Shown in pieces: positions 19,160 to 28,244 of a stretch of 64,000 nt of DNA. Positions within the stretch are counted from its first letter, which is position 1. Each line of letters opens with the position of its first letter. The notes beneath the pieces are model-generated. The model did no database searches. It was not told where the DNA came from and saw nothing but the letters and a program-made list of their open reading frames with translations. This stretch comes from Leptospira haakeii (GTDB taxonomy: Bacteria; Spirochaetota; Leptospiria; Leptospirales; Leptospiraceae): positions 310,001 through 374,000 of the forward strand of contig NZ_NPEG01000001.1 of assembly GCF_002812045.1 (NCBI RefSeq). The letters run 5' to 3'. The position numbers and the translations under genes are program-made.

Positions 19160-21748
19160 CTATCCGACTACTAGATTGACCAGCTTTCCAGGAACATAGA
19201 TCTCTTTACGGATCTGTTTTCCATCCAAGAAGACTTGTACCTTATCCAAGGATTTTGCAATCTTAATGGCTTCGTCCCCAGCGATCTCTTTTGCCGCCTT
19301 GAATTCTGCTCTTAACTTTCCGTTTACTTGGACAACGATCATTATCTCATCGTCAGTTAGATACTTCTCCTCATAACCTGGGAAAGCCTGGTAAGTTAAA
19401 GAGTCGGATTTTCCTGCTAAAGACCAAAGTTCTTCTGCTAAGTGAGGAGCAAATGGAGCGATCAAAAGTAAGAAAGGTTCCAAAATCTTGCGAGGCCTAC
19501 GTTGGCTTGGAGTTAACTCATTTACAAAGATCATTAACTGAGAGATAGCAGTGTTGAATGAGAAATTATTAATATCATCATCCACTTTTTTGATAGTTCT
19601 ATGAAGTATCTTCAATTCATCTTCATTCGGTTCAATATCTTCCAAACGGAAAGATTCTTCTGCACCTGAATGGTATAATCTCCAAACACGATTTAAGAAA
19701 CGGAACACACCTTCTACACCTCTGGTGCTCCAAGGTTTTACCATTTCGAACGGCCCCATAAACATTTCAAAAAGACGTAAACTATCCGCCCCGAAATTCG
19801 TAACTACCTCGTCTGGATTGATCACGTTCCCTAATGACTTGGACATTTTTCTTTTGTCCTCACCTAAGATCAAACCTTGGTGAACCAATTTTTTGAAAGG
19901 TTCGGGAGTGGTTACATAACCTAGATCGAATAATACCTTATGCCAAAAGCGTGAATAGAGTAAGTGAAGAACTGCATGTTCTGCTCCACCTACATATAGA
20001 TCCACCGGCATCCAAGCCTTTTCTAAATTCGAATCTACAAACTTGACCGGGTTTTCCGGGTCGATATAACGTAGATAATACCAACAAGAACCTGCCCACT
20101 GAGGCATAGTATTCGTTTCTCTGGTCCCGATCTCACCTGTTTCAGGATCTTTATACTTCAACCAATCTCCCGCTAAAGCAAGAGGAGATTCTCCGGTTCC
20201 GGAAGGTTTAAATTCTGATAAATTAGGAAGTTCTAATGGAAGTTCAGACTCAGGAATTGCCTTTGTAATTCCGGAAGGATAATGGACTAAAGGAATAGGT
20301 TCTCCCCAATACCTTTGGCGAGCAAATAACCAATCCCGAAGTTTGAATTGGGTTTTTCTTCTTCCGATCCCTTTTTTCTCCGCCCAATCAGCAGTTTTAG
20401 CAAAAGCTTCCTTATATTTCAGACCATTAATGGAAACTTCGGAGGAAGAAGAATTAATACAAACTGATTCTTTAGAATCGAAAGCACCTTGAGAGAGATC
20501 TCCTTCAATTACCGGTAGGATATCCAACCCGAATGCTTTTGCAAATTCATAGTCTCTTTGGTCATGAGCAGGCACCGCCATGATAGCACCGGTTCCATAA
20601 CCATATAAAACATAATCACCGATCCACACTGGGATCTTTTTAGACGGATCAGCAGGATTCAAAACATAAGCTCCTGTGAACACACCTGATTTCTCTTTGG
20701 AAAGTTCGGTTCTATCCAGATCACTCTTTAAAGCGGAAACCTTTTTGTATTCCTGCACCTTCTCCCATTGTTCTTTAGTAGTAATCGAGTCCACCAAAGG
20801 ATGTTCCGGAGCAAGCACCATATAACTTACCCCAAATACGGTATCAGGACGAGTAGTATATACTTTGATCCCGTTCCCTGGAGAAGAACTATCAAAAGGA
20901 AATATAAGTTCTAAACCTTCACTCTTTCCGATCCAGTTTTTCTGCATTTCGAGAGTGGAACCTGGCCAAGAAACCAAAGACAGATCTTCTAAAAGTCTTT
21001 CCGCGTATGCAGTGATACGCATCATATACTGCCTCATTGGTTTACGAACTACTTCGTAACCTTTTCCGACCCATTCCTCTACTTCTTCATTTGCGAGAAC
21101 TGTTCCAAGGCCCGGGCACCAGTTTACTGGAATTTCTGCCTGATATACTAAGCGAAATCCTGATAAGATGGTTTCTTTCTTTACGTTTGAAAATTCTTTC
21201 CAATCTTTTGCGGAGAAGGTCTCGAGGTCCTCAAAACCTTCTGAACCTTTGGATTCTAACTTTTGGATCAATTCAGAGATTGGTTTTGCTTTAGAAGCCT
21301 GGAAATCATACCAGGAATCGTATAATTTCAGGAAGATCCACTGGGTAAATTTGTAATATTTCGGGTCTGTGGTCGAAATTTCCCTATCCCAATCATAGGA
21401 AAGACCGATTAATTTGATCTGCCTTCTGAAATTGTCCACATTCTGCTTTGTAGTGATAGCTGGATGGATCCCAGTCTGCATTGCGTATCTTTCTGCAGGC
21501 AGACCGAATGCATCCCAACCCATTGGATGCAAAACTTCGAAACCTTTCATTCTTTTATAACGAGAAATAATGTCTGTGGCTGTATAACCTTCAGGGTGAC
21601 CGACGTGCAATCCCGCACCCGAGGGATAAGGAAACATATCTAAACAATAGAACTTTGGTTTAGAAGAGCGTAGATCCGTTCGAAAGGAAGAATTCTTTTC
21701 CCAATAATCTTGCCATTTTGATTCAATTTTCCGAAACGGATAGTCCAT
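19160..21748 (-). CDS. leuS: Leucyl-tRNA synthetase
   Basis: The 862-residue enzyme charges tRNA-Leu. It has the class Ia signature HVGH at residues 48-51, followed by PEGYTATDI, the CP1 editing domain with YTTRPDTVFGVSYM and GYGTGAIMAVPAHDQRD, and KMSKSLGN near residue 625. The anticodon-binding domain and the C-terminal VNGKLR region are present, so the gene is intact. It ends seven bases from the convergent upstream gene. Confidence 0.97.
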   Translation of the reverse strand: MDYPFRKIESKWQDYWEKNSSFRTDLRSSKPKFYCLDMFPYPSGAGLHVGHPEGYTATDIISRYKRMKGFEVLHPMGWDAFGLPAERYAMQTGIHPAITTKQNVDNFRRQIKLIGLSYDWDREISTTDPKYYKFTQWIFLKLYDSWYDFQASKAKPISELIQKLESKGSEGFEDLETFSAKDWKEFSNVKKETILSGFRLVYQAEIPVNWCPGLGTVLANEEVEEWVGKGYEVVRKPMRQYMMRITAYAERLLEDLSLVSWPGSTLEMQKNWIGKSEGLELIFPFDSSSPGNGIKVYTTRPDTVFGVSYMVLAPEHPLVDSITTKEQWEKVQEYKKVSALKSDLDRTELSKEKSGVFTGAYVLNPADPSKKIPVWIGDYVLYGYGTGAIMAVPAHDQRDYEFAKAFGLDILPVIEGDLSQGAFDSKESVCINSSSSEVSINGLKYKEAFAKTADWAEKKGIGRRKTQFKLRDWLFARQRYWGEPIPLVHYPSGITKAIPESELPLELPNLSEFKPSGTGESPLALAGDWLKYKDPETGEIGTRETNTMPQWAGSCWYYLRYIDPENPVKFVDSNLEKAWMPVDLYVGGAEHAVLHLLYSRFWHKVLFDLGYVTTPEPFKKLVHQGLILGEDKRKMSKSLGNVINPDEVVTNFGADSLRLFEMFMGPFEMVKPWSTRGVEGVFRFLNRVWRLYHSGAEESFRLEDIEPNEDELKILHRTIKKVDDDINNFSFNTAISQLMIFVNELTPSQRRPRKILEPFLLLIAPFAPHLAEELWSLAGKSDSLTYQAFPGYEEKYLTDDEIMIVVQVNGKLRAEFKAAKEIAGDEAIKIAKSLDKVQVFLDGKQIRKEIYVPGKLVNLVVG

Positions 21749-21942
21749 ACCGTGAAGTTTTTTCCTCAGGCCTAGAATCCAATTCTTTTTTGTTATACTG
21801 GAAGGCGATTATAGAGCTGAAATTCTAGAACAAGAGAGGTTTCTTTCTTTTTAGGAAGAAAAAAGGCATTATAAATTGTTACTAGAAGAAGTGTTTTTAA
21901 ATTATAGGGAACCAAAGAGTTAGATTCGGGTCCGAAATGAAG

Positions 21943-21965
21943 AAAGCCGGAGGGATACCGGCTTT
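21943..21965 (-). terminator. Hairpin terminator downstream of the zinc-ribbon gene
   Basis: An 8-bp perfect stem (AAAGCCGG with CCGGCTTT) lies 65 bases past the zinc-ribbon stop, followed on the minus strand by CTTCATTTC. The interval 21749-22030 otherwise holds only the leuS promoter region, and nothing else was recognised in it. Confidence 0.6.
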
Positions 21966-22030
21966 CTCTGGGAGTGAAATTCTAAGCTCTTGCTTAGAAA
22001 ACGGACAAAAATATTGGATGAAACTCTGAC

Positions 22031-22219
22031 TTATTTACGTACTGAGTCAATAACCTTGATAAGTCGACGAAATGTTAAGTTTAAACAATCTCGACAGAGG
22101 TCATACTGAAAGAGATTCGGTGTTTCTTTACCGCATCCTTTGCACGTATATTGCTTACTTTGCGCTTGTGTAAGTTCCGCTTCTTCTTCGTTCAAATCCG
22201 TCACTGCTAATAATTGCAT
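22031..22219 (-). CDS. Small zinc-ribbon protein
   Basis: The 62-residue protein has two knuckles, CKGC and CRDC, spaced 17 residues apart, followed by a basic C-terminal helix (FRRLIKVIDSVRK). It is likely a zinc-binding regulatory or nucleic-acid-binding protein, but no named family is recognised. The ATG at 22219 was chosen because GGGAG lies just upstream; an ATG at 22240 has no ribosome-binding site. It has a strong promoter and a leader of about 100 bases with three hairpins. Confidence 0.75.
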   Translation of the reverse strand: MQLLAVTDLNEEEAELTQAQSKQYTCKGCGKETPNLFQYDLCRDCLNLTFRRLIKVIDSVRK

Positions 22220-22354
22220 TTTGCTCCCAGAAAATTCCATCGATTGTCTTTTTATTTACGGAGTGTAAATAAGTCCGAAGATTGATTCTTGCTTTCGGAA
22301 CTTCTCTCCGTACGTCGAGAGTTACTTTATAAAATCGGCTCACTCTAGAGTCAA
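22220..22354 (-). promoter_or_regulatory. Strong promoter and structured 5' leader of the zinc-ribbon gene
   Basis: On the minus strand TTGACT (22349-22354) and TATAAA (22326-22331) are 17 bases apart. The roughly 100-base transcript leader can form three successive hairpins: CTCTC with GAGAG, TCCGAA with TTCGGA, and a perfect TTATTTAC with GTAAATAA (22252-22272). The Shine-Dalgarno sequence follows. No known riboswitch class is recognised. Confidence 0.6.
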
Positions 22355-22521
22355 AAAAAATTAGGTTGGAAGTTTGTGAAAATGACTGCAATTTTTTTGA
22401 AAAAAATTCTTAGCGCGGTTTTATTTGGAATAGATTTTCAAGTGCAGTTTTTTTCAGGTAAAAATTAATTTCCTGTCAAGTGCCGAGTTTAGGTCAGTCA
22501 AAACGAAAGGAAGGTGATAAT

Positions 22522-23241
22522 TTGTTATCTATATCAGGCTTAAACAAGTCTTACACAGTTGCAGACCAAACATTTAATGTATTAAAAGATGTTTCATTCC
22601 AGGTAAAGCCTGGCGAATTCGTTGCTGTGATTGGTCCTTCCGGTTCAGGAAAGTCCACGTTACTCGCCGTTTCGGCTGGATTAGATAAAGCTGATTCAGG
22701 AACAGTACTTTTGGATGGAATCTCCCTATTTGATAAGTCAGAAGATGAATTAGCAAAGATCAGAGGAGAACAAATAGGCTTTGTATTCCAAAATTTCCAG
22801 CTGATCAAGACATTAAACGCTTTAGAGAATGTTTCCCTTCCTCTTGCTTTGACTACAAACCTTTCGGAAAAAGTGATACATGAAAAAGCTATGTATTGGT
22901 TGGAAAAGGTTGGCATCGCGCATAGAGCACATAACTTCCCAAGCCAACTTTCAGGCGGGGAAGAACAAAGAGTGGCTATAGCTCGTTCTTTTATACATGA
23001 ACCTAAACTTCTTTTTGCAGATGAACCTACTGCTAACTTAGATAAGAAGAATGGTGAGAATATCATGTCTCTTCTGAAACAACTAAATAGAGACCGTAAA
23101 TCCACTTTATTAGTTGTTACTCATGATCCTAAGGTTGCATCCATGGCGGATAGGATCTTGGAAATGAGAGATGGAGTTATCTTAAGCGGTGCAAAGCCTA
23201 AAACCTCTGCGAAGAAGACTGCATCTAGGAAGAAAAAATGA
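22522..23241 (+). CDS. ABC transporter ATP-binding protein (LolD/YbbA-like)
   Basis: The protein is an ABC ATPase of the MacB/LolD/YbbA group: Walker A GPSGSGKST, Q-loop VFQNFQL, signature LSGGEEQRVAIARS, Walker B LLFADEPTANLD and the switch His in VVTHD. It powers the FtsX-type permease encoded next, whose start overlaps its stop by four bases. The TTG at 22522 is preferred, as AGGAAGGTG lies seven bases upstream; a GTG at 22480 would add 14 residues with no ribosome-binding site. A basic Lys/Ala/Ser tail ends the protein. Confidence 0.9.
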   Translation: MLSISGLNKSYTVADQTFNVLKDVSFQVKPGEFVAVIGPSGSGKSTLLAVSAGLDKADSGTVLLDGISLFDKSEDELAKIRGEQIGFVFQNFQLIKTLNALENVSLPLALTTNLSEKVIHEKAMYWLEKVGIAHRAHNFPSQLSGGEEQRVAIARSFIHEPKLLFADEPTANLDKKNGENIMSLLKQLNRDRKSTLLVVTHDPKVASMADRILEMRDGVILSGAKPKTSAKKTASRKKK

Positions 23242-25778
23242 ATATTAGATTCTTTCTAAGGGTAATGTTCAGAGAAATCTTTTCCAAAAAGACTTCTTCC
23301 TTACAAATCATTCTTGCGATCACAATCGGAACTGGTGCAGTTCTTGCAGTTCATTCTTATAGGGACCAATTTACTTCTTCTATTATCAGAGAGGCCAAAA
23401 ATATCATGGGTTCGGATCTGGTTGTAACGAGCCCTTCTCCACTTACCCCTGAACAAACAGCGTTTCTTTTGAAGGAATTGCCAAAAGGAAGCAAATTATC
23501 CGAATTAGTACAATTCCCTTCTATGCTACGAAACCCTGATTCTCAGGATTCCAGCTTATCTTTAATTAAAGCAATCCAGGGGGATTATCCTTATTTTGGT
23601 GAATTAGAAACGGAACCAAAAGGACTTTTTCGTAAACTAAAACCGGGTGAAATACTCTTAGAAAGTGGACTGATCAAAAACTTAAAACTTAAGATAGGTT
23701 CAAAGGTTCAATTAGGAGAAAGTAATTTCGTATTAAAGGGAAGTATCTTAAAAGAACCGGGAATGGCGGGAAACTTTCTCTCCATGGCTCCTAGCTCTAT
23801 TATAAAAAAGGGATCGTTAGCAGAAACGGGATTAGAACAAAGAGGTTCTCGGATCAGTTACCAGGTACCTATCCTTCTTCCTAACGGAATGGACGCAAAT
23901 GTTTTCAAAAAAAGTAAATTTTCAGAATTCGCCAAAAACGACCTGATCTTATACGAAAGCACGGAAGCAAACTCCGGATCCCAAAAATTCCTCACAAACA
24001 CATTGGATTTCTTTTCCTTATTGGCATTATGTGCGTTCTTCTTGGGCGGGATCTCCATCCTTCTCACAAGTAGAGCAGTCGTAAGATCAAAATCCACTAC
24101 ATTCGCCGTTTATAAATGTTTAGGAGCAGGGCCGAACTTAGTTTTGGGACTCGTACTTTCTGAACTTCTAATATTATCAACGATCGGAGCTATATTAGGA
24201 TTTTTATTCGGAAGTTTTTTACAAACCCAGATCCCGAATATGGCGGATAAAGAATTCCTTTTTGAACCGAAGCTAATTCCTGATCTAAAAGCATTTCTCT
24301 GGGCATTCGTTTTGGCTTGGGTAGTCCCATTAGTTTCTGCATGGGAAAGTCTTTCGACTACTCGAAACCTAAGTCCGATGTATGCTCTTAAGTCAGATTT
24401 CGCGAATGAACTTTCTTCTGTTCCAAAGCTAAAATTAAAACAGTCGATCTCATTTATCGCGGTCTTCGGATTATTTTTCGCGTTAGCTTGGTGGGAAACC
24501 GGAGATTGGATCAAAGGATTGATATTATGTGCGACTCTACTTTTCTTACCTGTGGTCGTGTATCTTGGGATTTTAGGGATTCGTTTTGTGATCCGGTTTT
24601 TATTACAAAGATCTGAATTTTCCGCAAGCGTAAGAATGGCATTAAGAAAACTAGATAGACCTAGAACAGGACTTTCATGGGTTTCTGTAGGACTTGGTTC
24701 TTCAGTTTTCGTTTTATTACTTAGTATTTTTTTAAGTGATAGCTTATTAGAATATAGCGGCGCAAAAGATAAGGAAAGAAGACCGAATATGTTCGTGTTG
24801 GATATACGACCGGAACAACTGGAAAGTTTCCAACAAACAGCGGAAAAGTATAAAGTGGAAAAACTTTTAACTGCACCCGTAATCGGAGCAAGACTCACTC
24901 ATGTAAACGGAGAGCTTGTTAAAAAAGAAGATATGGAACTTTCCGCTCTTAGAAGAGATTGGAGATCCACTGCAAGGACCAGAGAATATTTCTTATCTTA
25001 TAGAGAAAATTTATACCCTACTGAAAAAGTCACCGATGGAGATTTTTGGAGAAAAGGAGAAGAAGATCAGATCTCTGTCGAAAAAGAATTTTCTAAAAAC
25101 TTAAAAGTGGGTTTAGGTGATAAACTTTCCTTCTCCATTGGCGGGGTAGAAGTTACCGGAACTATCCGAAATTTCAGGACAGTCAACTGGTCTGATATGA
25201 GGCCGAACTTCGTTGTCCTATTTTCGAAAGGGATCTTAGAGAAGGCTCCTAAGTTCTATTTAAGTTCGTTTTTGTTAGAATCTTCTGATTCCAGGTACTC
25301 CCTCCAAAAAGAATTATCAAATGAATTCCCAAACCTTACGATCGTAGATACTGAAAAAGCGGTTCAGTCTTTCTTAGGGATTTTAGAAAAGATGTCCTTC
25401 GCAATCCGTTGGATGACAGGGCTGATCGTTTTATCTTCTTTATTATTGATACTTTCTTCTCTAGAACTAAGTAGAAAGGAAAGATTGGAAGAAACTTCTC
25501 TTCTCAGGATCATAGGTGGAACCAAAACATTCTTACGAAAATACTTTTTGGCAGAGTCTTTACTTTTAGCTAATTTATCTTTCGTATTGGCTTTTGTTTT
25601 AGTCTGGGGAGTTTCTTCTTATATGTCCGAGATCATATTCGAGATACAGGCGAGTGTTCCTTGGTTGGAAATAGGGATTTTTTATATTTCCCTGAATATT
25701 GCAGTAGTAGGAATGTATTTCGGAGCCTTAAGGAACGAATGGAAAAGAAGTCCTACTTTATATCTGAAAGAAGTTTAG
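23238..25778 (+). CDS. ABC transporter permease, FtsX family (YbbP-like)
   Basis: The 846-residue membrane protein has one N-terminal helix (about 22-40), a periplasmic MacB-like domain, a central block of helices (about 258-500), a second extracytoplasmic domain and three C-terminal helices (about 715-840). That is the two-FtsX, ten-helix layout of YbbP, longer than LolC/LolE. Such systems extract or move lipids or lipoproteins from the inner membrane; the substrate is unknown. It is translationally coupled to its ATPase (ATGA overlap). Confidence 0.87.
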   Translation: MNIRFFLRVMFREIFSKKTSSLQIILAITIGTGAVLAVHSYRDQFTSSIIREAKNIMGSDLVVTSPSPLTPEQTAFLLKELPKGSKLSELVQFPSMLRNPDSQDSSLSLIKAIQGDYPYFGELETEPKGLFRKLKPGEILLESGLIKNLKLKIGSKVQLGESNFVLKGSILKEPGMAGNFLSMAPSSIIKKGSLAETGLEQRGSRISYQVPILLPNGMDANVFKKSKFSEFAKNDLILYESTEANSGSQKFLTNTLDFFSLLALCAFFLGGISILLTSRAVVRSKSTTFAVYKCLGAGPNLVLGLVLSELLILSTIGAILGFLFGSFLQTQIPNMADKEFLFEPKLIPDLKAFLWAFVLAWVVPLVSAWESLSTTRNLSPMYALKSDFANELSSVPKLKLKQSISFIAVFGLFFALAWWETGDWIKGLILCATLLFLPVVVYLGILGIRFVIRFLLQRSEFSASVRMALRKLDRPRTGLSWVSVGLGSSVFVLLLSIFLSDSLLEYSGAKDKERRPNMFVLDIRPEQLESFQQTAEKYKVEKLLTAPVIGARLTHVNGELVKKEDMELSALRRDWRSTARTREYFLSYRENLYPTEKVTDGDFWRKGEEDQISVEKEFSKNLKVGLGDKLSFSIGGVEVTGTIRNFRTVNWSDMRPNFVVLFSKGILEKAPKFYLSSFLLESSDSRYSLQKELSNEFPNLTIVDTEKAVQSFLGILEKMSFAIRWMTGLIVLSSLLLILSSLELSRKERLEETSLLRIIGGTKTFLRKYFLAESLLLANLSFVLAFVLVWGVSSYMSEIIFEIQASVPWLEIGIFYISLNIAVVGMYFGALRNEWKRSPTLYLKEV

Positions 25779-25851
25779 GGACGATATATATAATCTGAAG
25801 AATGCTTGAGCGCCTGATAAATCAGAAGGCGCCCTTGTAGGATGAAATAAA

Positions 25852-26142
25852 TTATTTCGAACGGCCCGCTAACAGATCCGCCGGTTTCAAATCAACTCTC
25901 ACGGAACAAACCTTATAATTGGAAGCGGTTGGACATGCAGCAGTCCCAGTGATCTTACACCCTTTAGTTTCACAACGTTTCCTGGTATCGAAGGAATCAG
26001 ATCCGGAAAACCTGCAATAATCTCTACAAGCGTCTGAACTATTCACGGAACAAAGATAACATCCGTCCGCAGATAGGCTTTGAGTAAAGCCCAAGAACAC
26101 AAAAAAGAACATGATAGAAAATGAATATATTACTTTTTTCAA
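25852..26142 (-). CDS. Small exported cysteine-rich protein
   Basis: The 96-residue protein has a signal peptide of about 25 residues (cleavage near SLSA-DGC) and eight Cys in the mature part, enough for four disulfides. The spacing is C-x2-C, C-x3-C, then single Cys in a Lys/Arg-rich stretch. I do not recognise the family. It stands alone on the minus strand, downstream of the convergent exporter genes. Confidence 0.7.
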   Translation of the reverse strand: MKKVIYSFSIMFFFVFLGFTQSLSADGCYLCSVNSSDACRDYCRFSGSDSFDTRKRCETKGCKITGTAACPTASNYKVCSVRVDLKPADLLAGRSK

Positions 26143-26188
26143 ATGAAACTCCTCGGCCCGGAATTCAAGACCACTGGCGGTCTTTTAT

Positions 26189-26695
26189 TTATTTCTGGAA
26201 ATTGTTGGACTTCTTCTCCACTTTATCTTCCAAAAATTCCGCAAATTCTATCTGACCTTGGATAAAATTCAAATTATAACGGCTTTCGTACAGCAAAAGA
26301 CTACTTGCGATAAACAAAAAAATTCCACCTATCAATGCAAGTCCGGTAGCAATCCAAGAAGCAGGACTTGATATCGCTACAATAATCCCCAAACTCAAAC
26401 TGGAAGAAACAAAAAACAAAGTTGCAGTATAAAGTGCTGCCATAGATCTTTGGATCAGATTTGCTCTTTTCTTTTGGACTTTTAATTGTCTTCTGAGATA
26501 GGCAAGTCGTTCTTCCGGAAAAGAAAGTCTTCCGTCCACGACGCCTTCTATCTCAGTTTTAAGTAAATTAACTCGATCGAATATTCTACCCAAACGATTC
26601 GCGGTTGAAAAGATTAAACTAGCACTGGCCGAGATCAAAACGGCCGGTGTGATCATGCCAGCTAAAATTTCCGTTCCGATCAAAGAAGAAAGCAT
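26189..26695 (-). CDS. DUF2721 family membrane protein
   Basis: The 168-residue protein fits DUF2721: an N-terminal hydrophobic segment with PAVLISASASLIFSTANRLGRIFDRVN, a central basic helix (RRQLKVQKKRANLIQRSM) and two more membrane helices, ending in a charged tail. Its function is unknown. It is four bases after the YqgE gene and probably the last gene of the extended heat-shock transcription unit. Confidence 0.8.
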   Translation of the reverse strand: MLSSLIGTEILAGMITPAVLISASASLIFSTANRLGRIFDRVNLLKTEIEGVVDGRLSFPEERLAYLRRQLKVQKKRANLIQRSMAALYTATLFFVSSSLSLGIIVAISSPASWIATGLALIGGIFLFIASSLLLYESRYNLNFIQGQIEFAEFLEDKVEKKSNNFQK

Positions 26696-26699
26696 AGCT

Positions 26700-27254
26700 C
26701 TAGTTTAACATTGGATCTTTCGTATGTTCCACGAAATACTTATACAATCCACCTTTGCTTTTCAAGGCTTCTTGCCAAGTTGCTTCAGGATCTTCAGTAA
26801 AGATCCACTCTGCATTCGGATCGTGAACCACCCAAGATTTACGTTCCATCTCACCTTCTAATTGGGCAGCTCCCCAACCGGAATATCCTTGGTATACGTT
26901 AAACTTTGTTTTATCAGGATGTTCTAATAATTCCACCAGGGCTTCGAAACTTCTGGCGAGAAACACACCAGGGATAACTTCTATCCCTGGTTGTTTTAAT
27001 TTAGGATTATCATGAAGAATGGAGACAAATGTAGGATCCACCGGGCCTCCAGAATAGATCGGTGAAGAACCGTCTATCCCTTCCGGAATTCCTTGGATCA
27101 CTTCGCTCAATGCAACATCCATTTTCTTATTCAGTACAAGTCCGAACGCACCTGATTGATCGTGTTCGACCATTAGGATCACTGTACGATTGAAATAATC
27201 CGTAACGATAGATGAATTAGAGATTAATACTTTTCCGCTGAATCCGTTTTCCAT
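26700..27254 (-). CDS. YqgE/AlgH family protein
   Basis: The 184-residue protein matches the YqgE/AlgH (UPF0301) family throughout: GKVLISNSSIVTDYFNRTVILMVEHDQSGAFGLVLNK near the start, the VYSGGPV-type motif as IYSGGPVD, FNVYQGYSGWGAAQLEGEME, and the terminal W-x-x-AL-S-GG pattern. Members are linked to transcriptional regulation in Pseudomonas, but the biochemical role is unclear. It is nine bases after the oxidoreductase gene and four before DUF2721. Confidence 0.92.
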   Translation of the reverse strand: MENGFSGKVLISNSSIVTDYFNRTVILMVEHDQSGAFGLVLNKKMDVALSEVIQGIPEGIDGSSPIYSGGPVDPTFVSILHDNPKLKQPGIEVIPGVFLARSFEALVELLEHPDKTKFNVYQGYSGWGAAQLEGEMERKSWVVHDPNAEWIFTEDPEATWQEALKSKGGLYKYFVEHTKDPMLN

Positions 27255-27263
27255 ACTACCCGA

Positions 27264-28223
27264 TCAGTTTTTATGTATCTCTTTCAAAATTTTGTACGCG
27301 ATTTCCAAAGTTTGGATATCGGATCTTCCATCTACCAGAGGTTCCGTTTCTTTCAGGATACATTTTACAAAATGTTCATGTTCCTGTTTTAAAGGGTTAT
27401 CCTTGTGAACAAAGATCTTCTCAACGATGGATTCTTGGCGATATTTGATCTCTCCGGTCCTAAGTAGAATGTCCGAAGTCGCTTGTCTATGAAGCTCGAT
27501 CTCTTGGTCGCTAAAGTCCAAAGTGATGTACACGTCTTTTTGAGTGATATTCAGGGTCCGAATTTTGGATTGTGTATTTCTACTCGCGGAAATATTCGCG
27601 ATCGCGCCGTTCTCGAAATGAAGAACAACGGAAGCAATATCCTCGTGAGCTGAAACCACTTTGGTCCCTACTGCACTTAGATATTTGACGGGAGATTTTA
27701 CAAGATTCAAAACGATATCTATATCGTGAATCATCATATCCAGAACTACTCCCACATCCTTAATTCTAGGATTAAAAGGGGCTAATCTTCTGGATTCGAT
27801 TAACAGAGGCTCAGTCACTATCTTTCCAAGTTCTAGAACCGCTCCGTTAAAACGCTCAACGTGACCTACTTGTAAAACTAAATTGTTTTTAGAAGCAAGA
27901 TCCACTAGCTCTTTTGCTTGCTCTAAAGTTTCCGCAATCGGTTTCTCTACCAAAACATGTTTGCCTGCGAGAAGCGCCTTCTTACCTATCTCATGATGTA
28001 AGAATGTAGGCACTGCGATGATCACAGAATCAGTATGTTTAATCAGATCGTCTACAGTAGAGAAGGCGGAAGTTTTATGTTTTTCCGCCATCTGAGATGC
28101 TCTTTCGGAATCGGAGTCGTAAATACCGATCAACTCCGCATCGCTTAATGTTTTCGCCACGTTTACGTGGTATTGGCCCATATGGCCTGTCCCGATTACT
28201 CCGATCTTGACTTTGTTAGTCAT
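27264..28223 (-). CDS. Gfo/Idh/MocA family oxidoreductase
   Basis: The 319-residue protein has a Rossmann NAD(P) site at the N-terminus (GVIGTGHMGQYH), the family's EKPIAETLEQA motif with the catalytic Lys, and the C-terminal sugar-binding domain with MIHDIDIVLNLV. This last pattern is also seen in UDP-GlcNAc 3-dehydrogenases such as GnnA, which start GlcN3N lipid A synthesis in Leptospira, so that is a possible role. No gnnB-type aminotransferase gene is adjacent, so the substrate remains open. It follows dnaJ by 21 bases. Confidence 0.88.
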   Translation of the reverse strand: MTNKVKIGVIGTGHMGQYHVNVAKTLSDAELIGIYDSDSERASQMAEKHKTSAFSTVDDLIKHTDSVIIAVPTFLHHEIGKKALLAGKHVLVEKPIAETLEQAKELVDLASKNNLVLQVGHVERFNGAVLELGKIVTEPLLIESRRLAPFNPRIKDVGVVLDMMIHDIDIVLNLVKSPVKYLSAVGTKVVSAHEDIASVVLHFENGAIANISASRNTQSKIRTLNITQKDVYITLDFSDQEIELHRQATSDILLRTGEIKYRQESIVEKIFVHKDNPLKQEHEHFVKCILKETEPLVDGRSDIQTLEIAYKILKEIHKN

Positions 28224-28244
28224 GAAACTTCCTTTTTGTGGATA

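Noticed and set aside
24110..24898. Minus-strand 262-codon open frame inside the ABC permease
   Set aside because: Antisense to a hydrophobic membrane gene with no start signal or recognisable protein pattern.
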